In this document: one piece after another, positions 29,597 to 38,839 of the stretch
Position numbering within the stretch: the first letter of the stretch is position 1
Layout: the number at the start of each line of letters is the position of its first letter
Source of the DNA: Desulfuromonadaceae bacterium
GTDB taxonomy: Bacteria; Desulfobacterota; Desulfuromonadia; Geobacterales; Pseudopelobacteraceae
Reading direction: 5' to 3'
Length of the DNA stretch: 64,000 nucleotides
Assembly: GCA_028683855.1 (NCBI GenBank)
Contig: JAQUHA010000016.1
Span: 29,882 to 93,881 of the forward strand
Notes under the pieces: model-generated
What the model saw: only the letters and a program-made list of their open reading frames with translations
What the model was told of the DNA's origin: nothing
Databases searched by the model: none
Made by a program: the position numbers and the translations under genes

Positions 29597-30808
29597 TTAC
29601 TGGATGACATTTTTCGGAATAACAACCAGTGAATATATCTTCCATCTATAGTTCATCCATTCTGTGGCAGTCAGATTTGCAAGGTCATAATCATGTCCAT
29701 TCCCAAGCTCATCACCAACGTGGATTACCGAATTTGTTGAGTATGTAAAGCCTCTGTCCTTCTGACCATCATGAGTGAGAACGTATATTCTTATCTCTTT
29801 AAGGCGCTTCCTGATCTGCTCTGCAGAAAGACTAGCCAGTTCATCTTCATTTCCATGGTTATCTATAACACCATCCTCGTTTGAATCCATTGAATAAACT
29901 ACCTGCATATCGGCTACGCAATCCAACAGAGGATTTTCAGATACACTATCTTTGTCACCCGTAAAAATAGCCTTGTAAAGCAACCCAGTATTAGTAGCAC
30001 ATCTGCTCGAAATTTTTGAATTATCAGTTGGGCGTTTGACGTAGAAATCAGCACGGCTGTAAGGATAAGTAAGAGCTGTTGATGATTTTTTTATCCCATA
30101 AACAATATAATTATTCAAAAGCTCAGGGGGCTGATAAGCAGCTGGTGGTGTAAATTTATCGTCAACTTTAGCAGGCATACTAAAAGAGAAATGAGTTAAG
30201 TCACTCCCGACAAGAGTTCTTGTACGAGCATCCAGCACCACAACCTCGTCCCCCTCTACAAAGTCTTCAGCGGCATCACCCCAGATTTTTATATTGCTGG
30301 TAGAATTTACACCCTCAATAAAACTCCACTTTTTAGCAGTATCGTTCATACCTATTGACGTTGATTTGATGACCAGATAATCCCGACCGAGCTCATAATC
30401 AGCACCACTAGTAGCAGTGGCACTCTGAACTGCTCTAGGCACTTTATTTGCGTCAATAGCAGTATCAATACTCTTGCCATTAAATATTGTAGAATCTATA
30501 CCATTTGAGTAATGATCGGCAGGCTCACCAGTTTCCTCAAAATTACCAACAAAATTCAAAGAATACGGGAGTCCGTATCCAGCACTTTCTAAATCAGAGC
30601 GCATCATCTCAAGCCCGATTATCCCCTGAATATTGCTGTCAGCCGATTTTATTTCCCTAGAAGAAATTGCTGTTATATTTTGAAAAGCAAAAGCACTGAT
30701 CATAATTAAAATAATGAAAATTGCCATTACAACTACAAGTTCGGTAAGTGTAAATCCATTTTCATTACTATAAACGAGTCTATTTCGGCAAAAATATTTA
30801 GTTCTCAT
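29597..30808 (-). CDS. pilW: PilW-like minor pilin
   Basis: A 403-residue minor pilin. The prepilin segment is NENGFTLTELVVVMAIFIIL with Glu5 present. The body is long for PilW and contains an EF-hand-like loop beginning at D308 (DSNEDGVIDN), then LKEIRIYVLTHDGQKDRGFT, which is typical of PilW. The start overlaps pilV by ATGA (30805-30808). With PilV, PilX, FimT and PilY1 it would prime pilus assembly and form a tip complex. The calcium-loop reading is inference; the family call is sound. Confidence 0.85.
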   Translation of the reverse strand: MRTKYFCRNRLVYSNENGFTLTELVVVMAIFIILIMISAFAFQNITAISSREIKSADSNIQGIIGLEMMRSDLESAGYGLPYSLNFVGNFEETGEPADHYSNGIDSTIFNGKSIDTAIDANKVPRAVQSATATSGADYELGRDYLVIKSTSIGMNDTAKKWSFIEGVNSTSNIKIWGDAAEDFVEGDEVVVLDARTRTLVGSDLTHFSFSMPAKVDDKFTPPAAYQPPELLNNYIVYGIKKSSTALTYPYSRADFYVKRPTDNSKISSRCATNTGLLYKAIFTGDKDSVSENPLLDCVADMQVVYSMDSNEDGVIDNHGNEDELASLSAEQIRKRLKEIRIYVLTHDGQKDRGFTYSTNSVIHVGDELGNGHDYDLANLTATEWMNYRWKIYSLVVIPKNVIQ

Positions 30809-31194
30809 TGCTGCAATCCCCGAACTGAAACTATGGCATGGGTTGTTGAATAATTACCATATTTCCATCGCACATTAACATTATATTGCAGCGAGCCACT
30901 TGTCATAGGAGTTGATGTTCTCAATACAGTATACTTTGCAGATACCTTTTTCATAGTGCTGTTCACTGTGGTAATCGGGGTGAATACGGCTTCAAACGGC
31001 TGACTTCGCATATCATTCATTATATTTTCAGCAACACGAACAACCTCTTCACGCTGCTGATTGTTTGTATTGGTCTTCAATGCGAGATTAACACCAACCA
31101 AAAGCCCCAAAAGACCAATCAAAATTATGGCTTGTGCAAACATGACCTCTATAAGAGTAAACCCCCTACTGTTTTGCATCAATGTGGTCTGCAT
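30805..31194 (-). CDS. pilV: PilV-like minor pilin
   Basis: A 129-residue minor pilin. The leader ends NSRG before FTLIEVMFAQAIILIGLLGL, the PilV-type helix with A-Q-A and a conserved GLLGL. ATG 31194 has GGGGA six bases upstream; an ATG at 31179 lacks a site and would give an unusually short leader. The gene overlaps fimT by 29 bases. Expected in the pilus priming/tip complex. No globular cysteine pair is visible. Confidence 0.85.
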   Translation of the reverse strand: MQTTLMQNSRGFTLIEVMFAQAIILIGLLGLLVGVNLALKTNTNNQQREEVVRVAENIMNDMRSQPFEAVFTPITTVNSTMKKVSAKYTVLRTSTPMTSGSLQYNVNVRWKYGNYSTTHAIVSVRGLQQ

Positions 31195-31633
31195 CACAAG
31201 TCCCCGTTCTTTTACCCAATTTGATCATAGTAGTGGATACAATTATACTATCAACTGTTGCATCATTTTCAGAATCAACACATATAGATTTTTCTATATT
31301 TGACGTGCCTCGCGAATCAAAAATAATATTTGTTTTAGCTGCATCGTTCCAGGTAATTTCTTTCTTTACCTCTGTTGTCTGGTATGGGTTATTAATATCT
31401 GCAGAGGGGTAAAGAGAGTATCCGGTTGTTGTAAGATGAATAGCGACATCATGTTTTTCAAATAATGCCTTACTCCTCAGACTCATGATGTCCGAATACA
31501 TTTTTCTGGTTTGGGATTCCACCTCTGATTTATTTGAATAATCCCTGAAATTGAGCATAGCAATACTGGTAAGAATCCCCATTATAGCAATCACCACCAG
31601 AACTTCAATCAATGTAAACCCTCGATAATTCAT
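31166..31633 (-). CDS. fimT: FimT/GspH-like pseudopilin
   Basis: A 155-residue pseudopilin. Very short leader MNYRG, then FTLIEVLVVIAIMGILTSIA with Glu5. The soluble part fits GspH/FimT: QTRKMYSDIMSLRSKALFEK after the helix, a beta domain, and a terminal cysteine pair (SICVDSEN, TGTCDAD). It lies two bases after pilY1 and overlaps pilV. FimT-type minor pilins have been implicated in pilus assembly and DNA binding in other bacteria; here only the assembly role is suggested by context. Confidence 0.87.
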   Translation of the reverse strand: MNYRGFTLIEVLVVIAIMGILTSIAMLNFRDYSNKSEVESQTRKMYSDIMSLRSKALFEKHDVAIHLTTTGYSLYPSADINNPYQTTEVKKEITWNDAAKTNIIFDSRGTSNIEKSICVDSENDATVDSIIVSTTMIKLGKRTGTCDADHIDAKQ

Positions 31634-31635
31634 AA

Positions 31636-34600
31636 CTATTTTTCCTTGATATGGATAACCTTTTTCAACGGTACATTTCCAAAAGGATCCAGAATAGTCG
31701 GTGCCGGTCCTGGCGGTTTACCGATAATTGGAGGACTTGGAGGTGATACATAAGGTTGATCCGGCGCTTTGGGAGCTTTGGGCGGCGGCGGAGTAGTTCC
31801 ATCACTCAGTGTGGGTGTCAACGAAGTTACAGTTGCGACCTTGGTAGTACCATCAGGGCGTGCGCAAGAGAAAATATCTGACAGGGTCAACTCCTGAAAA
31901 CTTCCTGTAGACATCTGCATTAGCGCCTTACCAGAGAGAGCGCTGCACAACGGCAGACAACCTGTGTCAAACTTAAGCGCCCACATATATGATGTACCAC
32001 CAAAGCTGCATACATCAGAAGTCGGACTGAAGGAAGTGAAATACACCGTACCGCTTGTCAAAGCAGCAGGATCAGAAATAACACGCTCAGCGGACATACT
32101 ATCTGCGGCGTTCTCTTCGCGCAGTGCAATATACCACCCCTTTGAAACCGAGTCACAAACTCCGGATTGATTTGATAAATTGTCTAAAGTAAGAACTTCT
32201 CCGGGACCTGAGTCGGATGTTATGCAATTTTTATCAATACGATTATCAGCCCCATAACAACCATCCTTAACACCGATAAGGTGTCGTACATTTACCGTAT
32301 CATCACCACCATAGTAGTAGCGACCAGTACCAAAATAGAGCCAGACAGCCTCTTTTCCGGCTTTCCTGTTCTGCAGCCTTGAGACACTTGTTGTTACCGG
32401 ACCAACATCTTTAATAACCTGACTGATTGCCCAGTTAGCAGGATTTATACTACCTTTTGTCAATATCCTTACAACACCGCCATTGGTCCATTCAGAAACC
32501 GAATCAGCCTTGTTTGTATATCCTGCATAGAGCACATCATCTTCGTAATTGCCTTGATCTACCTTATTCCATCTATCCGTATCCAAAGCAGCATTAACAA
32601 CAGTACCTCCAAAAGCATTTGGAATATTACTGTCTAACACCCAGTAATTTGTATTTAAAACAAATGGATGTTCAGCATCAATAGTTGCTCCAAGATCTAT
32701 GACAAAAAATTTCAGATTCTGATCTGATTTTGCCATAAACTTATGGGTTGCAACCTCAATTGGTCCTGTCGGGCCAGAGGCAAATACCGCAAACCACTTA
32801 CCATTCTTTGTTGTATCTGGTTTTGTGGTAGTGGTAGTACCACTTGTATAGGTGGTTGAAGCATTTATCTTTACAATCGCTGCACCAGATGTTGCATATC
32901 CCATATCAGGGTGTGAAAATTCCCATTTAAAAAGTGGTGCAGTACCATCTGCATACTGATTTGTGACATCAAAAGCGAAATAAGAGGAATATCCTACCCC
33001 CTTGGTATTATCGAATGTACCATCAACCTTCGGCTCATATATCGGTGTTTTTACACACGTTCCAACAGCAATATCGCCAGTGCAGCCGGAGCCTTTAATT
33101 TTTGAAGCTCCACCAAGTCCCATGCTTCCAATAACAACAGTTCTCCAATTACTCCCGTTCTCCGTATCTTTTACACACTGAGAGTATTCTGTAGATTCTG
33201 TACAACCACCGGTTGACACATCAACTAGGACAGTCTGGCCATCAACATAATAAATATGCTGATAATTAGCTCTATCAGTATAGTATTTAAGATAAGGGAG
33301 TGCATTTCGTGGGACATAAGCCCACTCTTCCCTGCCGATATTACTACCGGTAAGGGTTGCTTTAAGGTCACCTGATATTAAACTACCGGTAACCTCAAGT
33401 TTCCCCAGCTTAAAAGCGTGAAACATACCATCATTCGCGCCAACATATACCATCCCTCTACTGGCATAGTTGCTTGTAGCTACAAATTTTTTGTAACTTA
33501 AATCACCATATCCGGCGGGAGAGTCAGCATCATAATTATTAAGCTTTACTGACGATTGAAGCTTTGGAGTTGACGCAACGATATCACCAAGCTTCCAGGT
33601 ACCTGTTGTAAATGTAGAGGGTGGAGTAGTAAGTATAGTAACTGTCCTGTTTCTGTATGCAGTACTATCTTCGCCTCTTATGTAGCTTATTAGGTAAGCT
33701 GCTTCAGCTCCACCGTCGTTGTTTGCTGCTTGCAGATAGGGGGCAAGTGAAGTTTTATTGCTTATGTCAAACCCGCCTGACAAAAGAGAGATACCGTTGG
33801 TGCTGGTAAAAATTGTGCGGTCTGCCGAATCTCTCAGCCACAACTGTTTTCCGGCACGCCAGAGACTTTTAACGTCGTCGGGATCAACTCCGGTGGAAAC
33901 AGATACATCACCGGTGCCATCACCATTCGTATCACTAGAAAGAGCAACCTTTGTCTGTGTGCCGTCAAAAATGAAATTGGCTACATAATCCTTTTTAAGT
34001 TCAAGCTTGCGAACAGTAGGGGTAGTTGTGTCAAAATCTGTATCCTCACGAACTGTACTATTGTTTACAAAAGGGTCAACGTAATACCAGAAGTTCTGCA
34101 TCTCGCCAATCCAATTAGCCTCTGTCGATTTCTCAAAAATTTTACTCGGATAAAAGACCGCCTGTAACAGGTTGGCACCACTCCCTTCACTATTGCTCAA
34201 GATTGAAGCTGCTGTACCGGAGGAAACCTTTGCCAGAATATTCGACATGGCTGTCATAATGCTGTTTTCCAGTACATCACCGCTATCCGCTTCAAAATAA
34301 TTATCAGGAGTGCAGTCGGTGTCCTGATCCCATTCGAGCTGCTCGTCAGGTGATGCCCATGTGTTGGGAGATGGCAAATTGCCATTCTTATTGTCATAAC
34401 CGCCATATTTGGCTGCCATGTGAAGAGTTTTTGTACCAGTACCGTTACCAAAGGCATACACAGGGAAAAGGGTAATATTCTGTTTTCCGTCTCTATCTGT
34501 ACGAAGATCAGTATTGTGCATATAAAATGAGACAGCCTCAACCTTCTCTGAGTTTGTAGAGCAGTTATTTGTTGAATCTGCAGGGCAGTGATATGTATTT

Positions 34601-37600
34601 GAAAAGCAGGTTGAGTTGTTGTTTATAGCCCTGTCATTTGTAGGTATCTGATTTTCCCATACATTAACGTCAAATGAAGTGTCAGTATATCCATTCAGCG
34701 TTGGCTGGGTTGATAAACCTGGCAGATTATTATTGCTGTTAGGCTCACCGTCTGTAAGCAGTAGAATGAAATGTTTCTGACAGTTGTTTTGAATTGGATC
34801 ATCCATGGTGGCATAATCAACGCCGCTGTTATATGCGCTTTTTTTGTGCTGATAATATCTAATAGCTTCATAGAGCGTTTCTGATATTGGTGTATTCGTT
34901 TTCGGGTCAGTTTGAGAACTCTCCATTGCTTCAATCAAGTCAGCTTCAGATGCACCCAACACTGTTTTTCTTCCGGTAGTGCCGACAGTTGCCAGATGCC
35001 CCCCCTCAGGTGGATCGTTGAACACCATCATACCGAACCTTACTTTGCTTGACAGCTTCTGCACTATACCTATCGGAAGAGTCGAGCCGAACTCTATAAG
35101 CTTGCCGTTGTTACTTTTCAAATACTTGGTGGCAGCCGTCCTGTCGAGTATTTTACCACCCATAAGAGCCTTACGAACGACATCAACTTTGTCCATATTC
35201 CGATAGTTGAGATAGTTGCCGGACATACCATTTGTAGCGGTAAGGTTAAGGGTGACATTGTTTATCTGATATGTGTTGCTGGCGGAAACTGAGCTTGAAA
35301 CAGCGCTGCTCGCAATTTTGTACATCTTTCCAGGGTCAAAATAACCGTAGAAAGTTGTACAGTTGCTGAGAGTTGACGATGAAGAGGTGCAGTCGTACGT
35401 TTTCTTATTGTAGTAGGCATCTCCTGATGTTCCACCCATACTGCCGGAGTTGTCAAACACGATCAGAACATTTGGAGCCAGTCCCGTCTGACCGGCAACG
35501 AAAGGGGGCAGCTGACAATATGAGTCGGCAGAAGTTGGTATAACCTCTGTAAATTGAACTTTGATTGAGCCTGCCGCTTGAATATCCTGGAAGGTATAGG
35601 TTGAGCCGGAGAGCGGCGCAATATCCGTTACTGTGTTCAAACCGGCATTAGTGTCTTTGACCCATACGTGTGCAACCGTACAGGCAGAAGTAGAAGTTAT
35701 GGTGTAGGTGGCATTCGAACCTTTTGTGTAGTTGATAGTTCCGACTGGAGATATTTCACCACAGCCAGAAGGACTGGTGCTATCTCGTTCAGAAACAATA
35801 TTAAAACCGATTTTTCTGAATTTTACCTTAATTGAACTATCAGCAGTTATCGGCGGGGTGGTATACGTATTTCCAACTCCTGACCATGCTATGTCACCGG
35901 TACAGGTGGCACCTGAGCAGAAGTTAACACTTGCAACTGAACAGCTTGAAAGAGTACTCAGAGTAAAAGTTGCCGTATCATTGATATTAACAACCTGCGG
36001 AGTTGGTGAAATTGAATTTGTAGCCGGAGGGCAGTCCGTTACATCTGGGGCATCAGATGTAACGTCAGTTCCGGTAACATTAAAAGTACTTGCAGCAGTT
36101 GATGTAAAAACAACCCATATTTTGTAATTATTTCCTCCATTAACTGAAAAGCTGAACGTCTGATTACTGGTCGGAGTAGAGTTAATTGCGCCGGTTACAG
36201 TTGGATTATCCTGTCCATACATAATGGAACTTACCCTGAATCCGGAAGCGGGTCTCGCCTCGAACGTAACAGTGCTATCAGTAGCGATGGTAGTACCAGT
36301 AGAATCCCGATTTGCAAGCAGCTGATTAGTCCCTGTTGTTTTATAAACAGTACCACCGCTACCATTCGCTACAGGTGTATCGTAATCCGTAGTATTATTT
36401 GTGCCATACCATGCGCCGACAGTACCACCGGTAGCCCCAACCGGAGCAAAGACCACCCAGACCAGATAAGATTTTGGAGACGCTACCGGCATAATAAATT
36501 GAGTATCCTTGGTTGTAGGGAGTGTAATACTGTTACTTGTGTTGTTATACTCCGTTAACAGACCAAGGGAATCCGCATCTTTAACTGCACCAACCGTAGT
36601 AATAACAGCCGGGTCTGACCAGGTTGCTTCATACCACTTTACCTGTGTTATTTTGTAGCCGGAACTAGGCGTAATTCTCACCGTCCGCGTAGTCTTGTCA
36701 CTATCGTACGTATAGCTTAAGTGTGCCTCAGTACCTATCTGGGTGCTACCTCGATAGACATTACCCCCCTCCCAGTTAGCAGGATTTGTATTAAAATCAG
36801 CCGTGTTTGTTGTGCCGTAATACGATGTGATTTTTCTTGTTACTACCGTCGGAGTTCTGAATGTAACCCTTACAAACCAGTTATGAGAATCAATACTGAA
36901 TGAGAAGGTAGAATTACCGCTGGACCACCCAGGCACATTAGACCAGTTACTCCAGTCACTACGTTTATATTCAACTTTTGTTACAGTATTGCCAGTAGCA
37001 GGATTTAAAGTGAAATTAGCTGTAGCATAAGAGGTAAAACCAGGAGTAACATTCTGATTGTTCTCAACAACCCTGTCTGTTGAAGTAACTGTACCACCAA
37101 GACCGTCATCTATGTCGGTGTTAGTTCCCCAAGAAACAAATACCGTATTAGAAGCAAAGGTAACTTCAATTTCATAATTTCTGTATGTGCCATTATATTT
37201 GGCAGTATTCAAAGTAACATTAGTGCTCGCATCATTCTTAACTATCATGGAGACATCATTATCATTAAGGGTCTGCCAACTGTTCCAGTCTCCATCGCTA
37301 TCAGTTCTGCGCGCCCTTATTGAGCCGACATAATATCCAAAATTAGGTGCTATGTTGAATACTATGGTCTCAGCTCCATTATAGGTAACAGTGGAACCTC
37401 TGGATATTGTATACGTTGGGCTTGTGATAGCTCCACCACTCCCACCAGTACCGTTTGTGCCCCAATCTATTTTGAATGTGCCTGATGAAGTGCTGGTACT
37501 GTTTTCCGCAAAAACTACTGCTATTTCAAAATCCCTGTAATAATTATTTATTTTAGCAGTTGATAGGGTTATCGTAGTTTGTGTTCCGTTGACGGTAATC

Positions 37601-37986
37601 ATTGGCATATATGAGGAGTTGTTGAGTACATACCAACTCGTCCAGACTGTGCCATGGTCATAGTAATTTCTTCTGCCCCTTATCTCTTTCACATAATAAC
37701 CGTTTCCACTTGTACTTGGACTAACGTCAAAAGTGATAGTCTGCGACCCTGTGTAATTTTTATCCACTCCACGGGTAATAGTAGGAATACTTGTAACAGT
37801 GCCGCCAGTTCCGTTAGTTGGTGGTGACTGTGTTGAGGTGCTGTTATTGGTTCCCCAGTAAACCCTGTATGTTCCGTCCTCGGCAAAAGCTGAAAACGCA
37901 GATAAAAGCAGTATCAGTGATGCCAGAAAAAAAGACTTCATGCAGACAGACATTGCACCCAGAATATTAGTAATTATCGTTTTCAT
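31636..37986 (-). CDS. pilY1: PilY1 family tip adhesin/assembly protein with seven N-terminal repeats
   Basis: A 2,116-residue secreted protein. A signal peptide ends near AFSAFA, then about 800 residues form seven beta repeats of 90-130 residues, each opening around Y/F-x-V-x-WGTN or similar and closing with V-x-F (EIAVVF, EIEVTF, VRVTF, VWVVF, IWVVF, IKVKF, IKVQF). A von Willebrand A domain follows with MIDAS DNSGSMG (D845, S847, S849), then the PilY1 beta-propeller (MVYVGANDGMFHAFKLG; EEWAYVPRNALPYLKYY). The usual calcium loop is altered to LDTDRWNKVDQGNYEDD near residue 1795. A proline-rich tail ends the protein. GGAGAGG precedes ATG 37986. First pilus gene after the J-like gene. Confidence 0.92.
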   Translation of the reverse strand: MKTIITNILGAMSVCMKSFFLASLILLLSAFSAFAEDGTYRVYWGTNNSTSTQSPPTNGTGGTVTSIPTITRGVDKNYTGSQTITFDVSPSTSGNGYYVKEIRGRRNYYDHGTVWTSWYVLNNSSYMPMITVNGTQTTITLSTAKINNYYRDFEIAVVFAENSTSTSSGTFKIDWGTNGTGGSGGAITSPTYTISRGSTVTYNGAETIVFNIAPNFGYYVGSIRARRTDSDGDWNSWQTLNDNDVSMIVKNDASTNVTLNTAKYNGTYRNYEIEVTFASNTVFVSWGTNTDIDDGLGGTVTSTDRVVENNQNVTPGFTSYATANFTLNPATGNTVTKVEYKRSDWSNWSNVPGWSSGNSTFSFSIDSHNWFVRVTFRTPTVVTRKITSYYGTTNTADFNTNPANWEGGNVYRGSTQIGTEAHLSYTYDSDKTTRTVRITPSSGYKITQVKWYEATWSDPAVITTVGAVKDADSLGLLTEYNNTSNSITLPTTKDTQFIMPVASPKSYLVWVVFAPVGATGGTVGAWYGTNNTTDYDTPVANGSGGTVYKTTGTNQLLANRDSTGTTIATDSTVTFEARPASGFRVSSIMYGQDNPTVTGAINSTPTSNQTFSFSVNGGNNYKIWVVFTSTAASTFNVTGTDVTSDAPDVTDCPPATNSISPTPQVVNINDTATFTLSTLSSCSVASVNFCSGATCTGDIAWSGVGNTYTTPPITADSSIKVKFRKIGFNIVSERDSTSPSGCGEISPVGTINYTKGSNATYTITSTSACTVAHVWVKDTNAGLNTVTDIAPLSGSTYTFQDIQAAGSIKVQFTEVIPTSADSYCQLPPFVAGQTGLAPNVLIVFDNSGSMGGTSGDAYYNKKTYDCTSSSSTLSNCTTFYGYFDPGKMYKIASSAVSSSVSASNTYQINNVTLNLTATNGMSGNYLNYRNMDKVDVVRKALMGGKILDRTAATKYLKSNNGKLIEFGSTLPIGIVQKLSSKVRFGMMVFNDPPEGGHLATVGTTGRKTVLGASEADLIEAMESSQTDPKTNTPISETLYEAIRYYQHKKSAYNSGVDYATMDDPIQNNCQKHFILLLTDGEPNSNNNLPGLSTQPTLNGYTDTSFDVNVWENQIPTNDRAINNNSTCFSNTYHCPADSTNNCSTNSEKVEAVSFYMHNTDLRTDRDGKQNITLFPVYAFGNGTGTKTLHMAAKYGGYDNKNGNLPSPNTWASPDEQLEWDQDTDCTPDNYFEADSGDVLENSIMTAMSNILAKVSSGTAASILSNSEGSGANLLQAVFYPSKIFEKSTEANWIGEMQNFWYYVDPFVNNSTVREDTDFDTTTPTVRKLELKKDYVANFIFDGTQTKVALSSDTNGDGTGDVSVSTGVDPDDVKSLWRAGKQLWLRDSADRTIFTSTNGISLLSGGFDISNKTSLAPYLQAANNDGGAEAAYLISYIRGEDSTAYRNRTVTILTTPPSTFTTGTWKLGDIVASTPKLQSSVKLNNYDADSPAGYGDLSYKKFVATSNYASRGMVYVGANDGMFHAFKLGKLEVTGSLISGDLKATLTGSNIGREEWAYVPRNALPYLKYYTDRANYQHIYYVDGQTVLVDVSTGGCTESTEYSQCVKDTENGSNWRTVVIGSMGLGGASKIKGSGCTGDIAVGTCVKTPIYEPKVDGTFDNTKGVGYSSYFAFDVTNQYADGTAPLFKWEFSHPDMGYATSGAAIVKINASTTYTSGTTTTTKPDTTKNGKWFAVFASGPTGPIEVATHKFMAKSDQNLKFFVIDLGATIDAEHPFVLNTNYWVLDSNIPNAFGGTVVNAALDTDRWNKVDQGNYEDDVLYAGYTNKADSVSEWTNGGVVRILTKGSINPANWAISQVIKDVGPVTTSVSRLQNRKAGKEAVWLYFGTGRYYYGGDDTVNVRHLIGVKDGCYGADNRIDKNCITSDSGPGEVLTLDNLSNQSGVCDSVSKGWYIALREENAADSMSAERVISDPAALTSGTVYFTSFSPTSDVCSFGGTSYMWALKFDTGCLPLCSALSGKALMQMSTGSFQELTLSDIFSCARPDGTTKVATVTSLTPTLSDGTTPPPPKAPKAPDQPYVSPPSPPIIGKPPGPAPTILDPFGNVPLKKVIHIKEK

Positions 37987-38067
37987 CTCGTCACCTCTCC
38001 ATTAAAACTACCACACAGGTCTGTTATTGTTAAAACGTGATAGAGCAGCAATGTATACAGCTCTGTT

Positions 38068-38607
38068 CTATCTATTTAACAGCTGAGGATTGGACATCAG
38101 TACAACGGCAGCAATCGCTAAAACAACAATGATAGTAATTATCACAAGATTTTTCGTAGAAAATAGTTTAGTCATCATCTGTTCCATAGGTGTCAGAATT
38201 TTACCATGACAGTAGATGCAGACTTTGAGTCTCGGGGCGATAAGTTTGTGGCAATACGGACATTTAACCAGAGTTTCCTTTACAGCCGGTTTCTGCTCTT
38301 CTTTCTGCTTATGTTCAGCCCGTTTCTCAGCCTTTAACGCTTTATATTTTTCATATTCACGGGCGTAATCTTTATAAATAAGTGATCCGGTTATTGTTGA
38401 GAATAGCTCTTCAAGCTGTTTCAGATTTTCGGCTGCAAGAGAACGTGCCGAAAGATCTGACGAATGCATTGACTTTGTATACTCGTCTTTGAGTTTACGA
38501 TAGGTTCGCTCAACCTGTTCAGGATTGTCACTGAATGAGAGACCCATCGCCTTGTAGCAGAGTTCAATATCAGACAGCTCTTTTTCCTTTTGTTCAGCAT
38601 CGCTCAT
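38068..38607 (-). CDS. degenerate J-domain/zinc-ribbon protein with C-terminal membrane anchor
   Basis: A 179-residue protein. Residues about 12-95 resemble a DnaJ J-domain (CYKAMGLSFSDNPEQVERTY and later IYKDYAREYEKYKALKAEKR), but no HPD tripeptide is visible where helices II and III should meet. Next comes a zinc ribbon with two CxxC pairs (CPYCHKL, CIYCHGK), then a single C-terminal transmembrane helix (LVIITIIVVLAIAAVVLM), so it is probably tail-anchored facing the cytoplasm. It is the first gene after the sigma-54 promoter and upstream of pilY1. A regulatory or scaffold role in pilus biogenesis is inferred. Confidence 0.7.
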   Translation of the reverse strand: MSDAEQKEKELSDIELCYKAMGLSFSDNPEQVERTYRKLKDEYTKSMHSSDLSARSLAAENLKQLEELFSTITGSLIYKDYAREYEKYKALKAEKRAEHKQKEEQKPAVKETLVKCPYCHKLIAPRLKVCIYCHGKILTPMEQMMTKLFSTKNLVIITIIVVLAIAAVVLMSNPQLLNR

Positions 38608-38700
38608 ACGTTATCTCCTTCAAATATCATTAAAAAACAAACCACCTGTACAAACGGGAAATATCCAGTTTTTTAGATCACGGACATATAATCAACTTTT

Positions 38701-38717
38701 AAGCACATAAAGTGCCA
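38701..38717 (-). promoter_or_regulatory. sigma-54 (-24/-12) promoter of the minor-pilin operon
   Basis: Minus strand TGGCACTTTATGTGCTT: GG and GC are ten bases apart and the -24 box TGGCAC is perfect; the -12 box is GTGC rather than TTGC. Predicted transcription start near 38691, about 85 bases before the J-like gene, so it could drive that gene through pilX. The same promoter type precedes pilA. Confidence 0.75.
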
Positions 38718-38839
38718 TTCAGATAACATACTTATTTATATATATTTTTTTAAACATGAGGCAAACCAGCTATGCAAATAGTTCATAGTTGACAACAGCA
38801 GACGCAAACAGAAATACGCAAAAGGGAGTGATGAGCTTA

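Noticed and set aside
31636..37986. The PilY1 beta repeats as a DNA-level tandem array
   Set aside because: Units differ in length and sequence at the DNA level; they are old protein-domain repeats, not recent tandem duplications.
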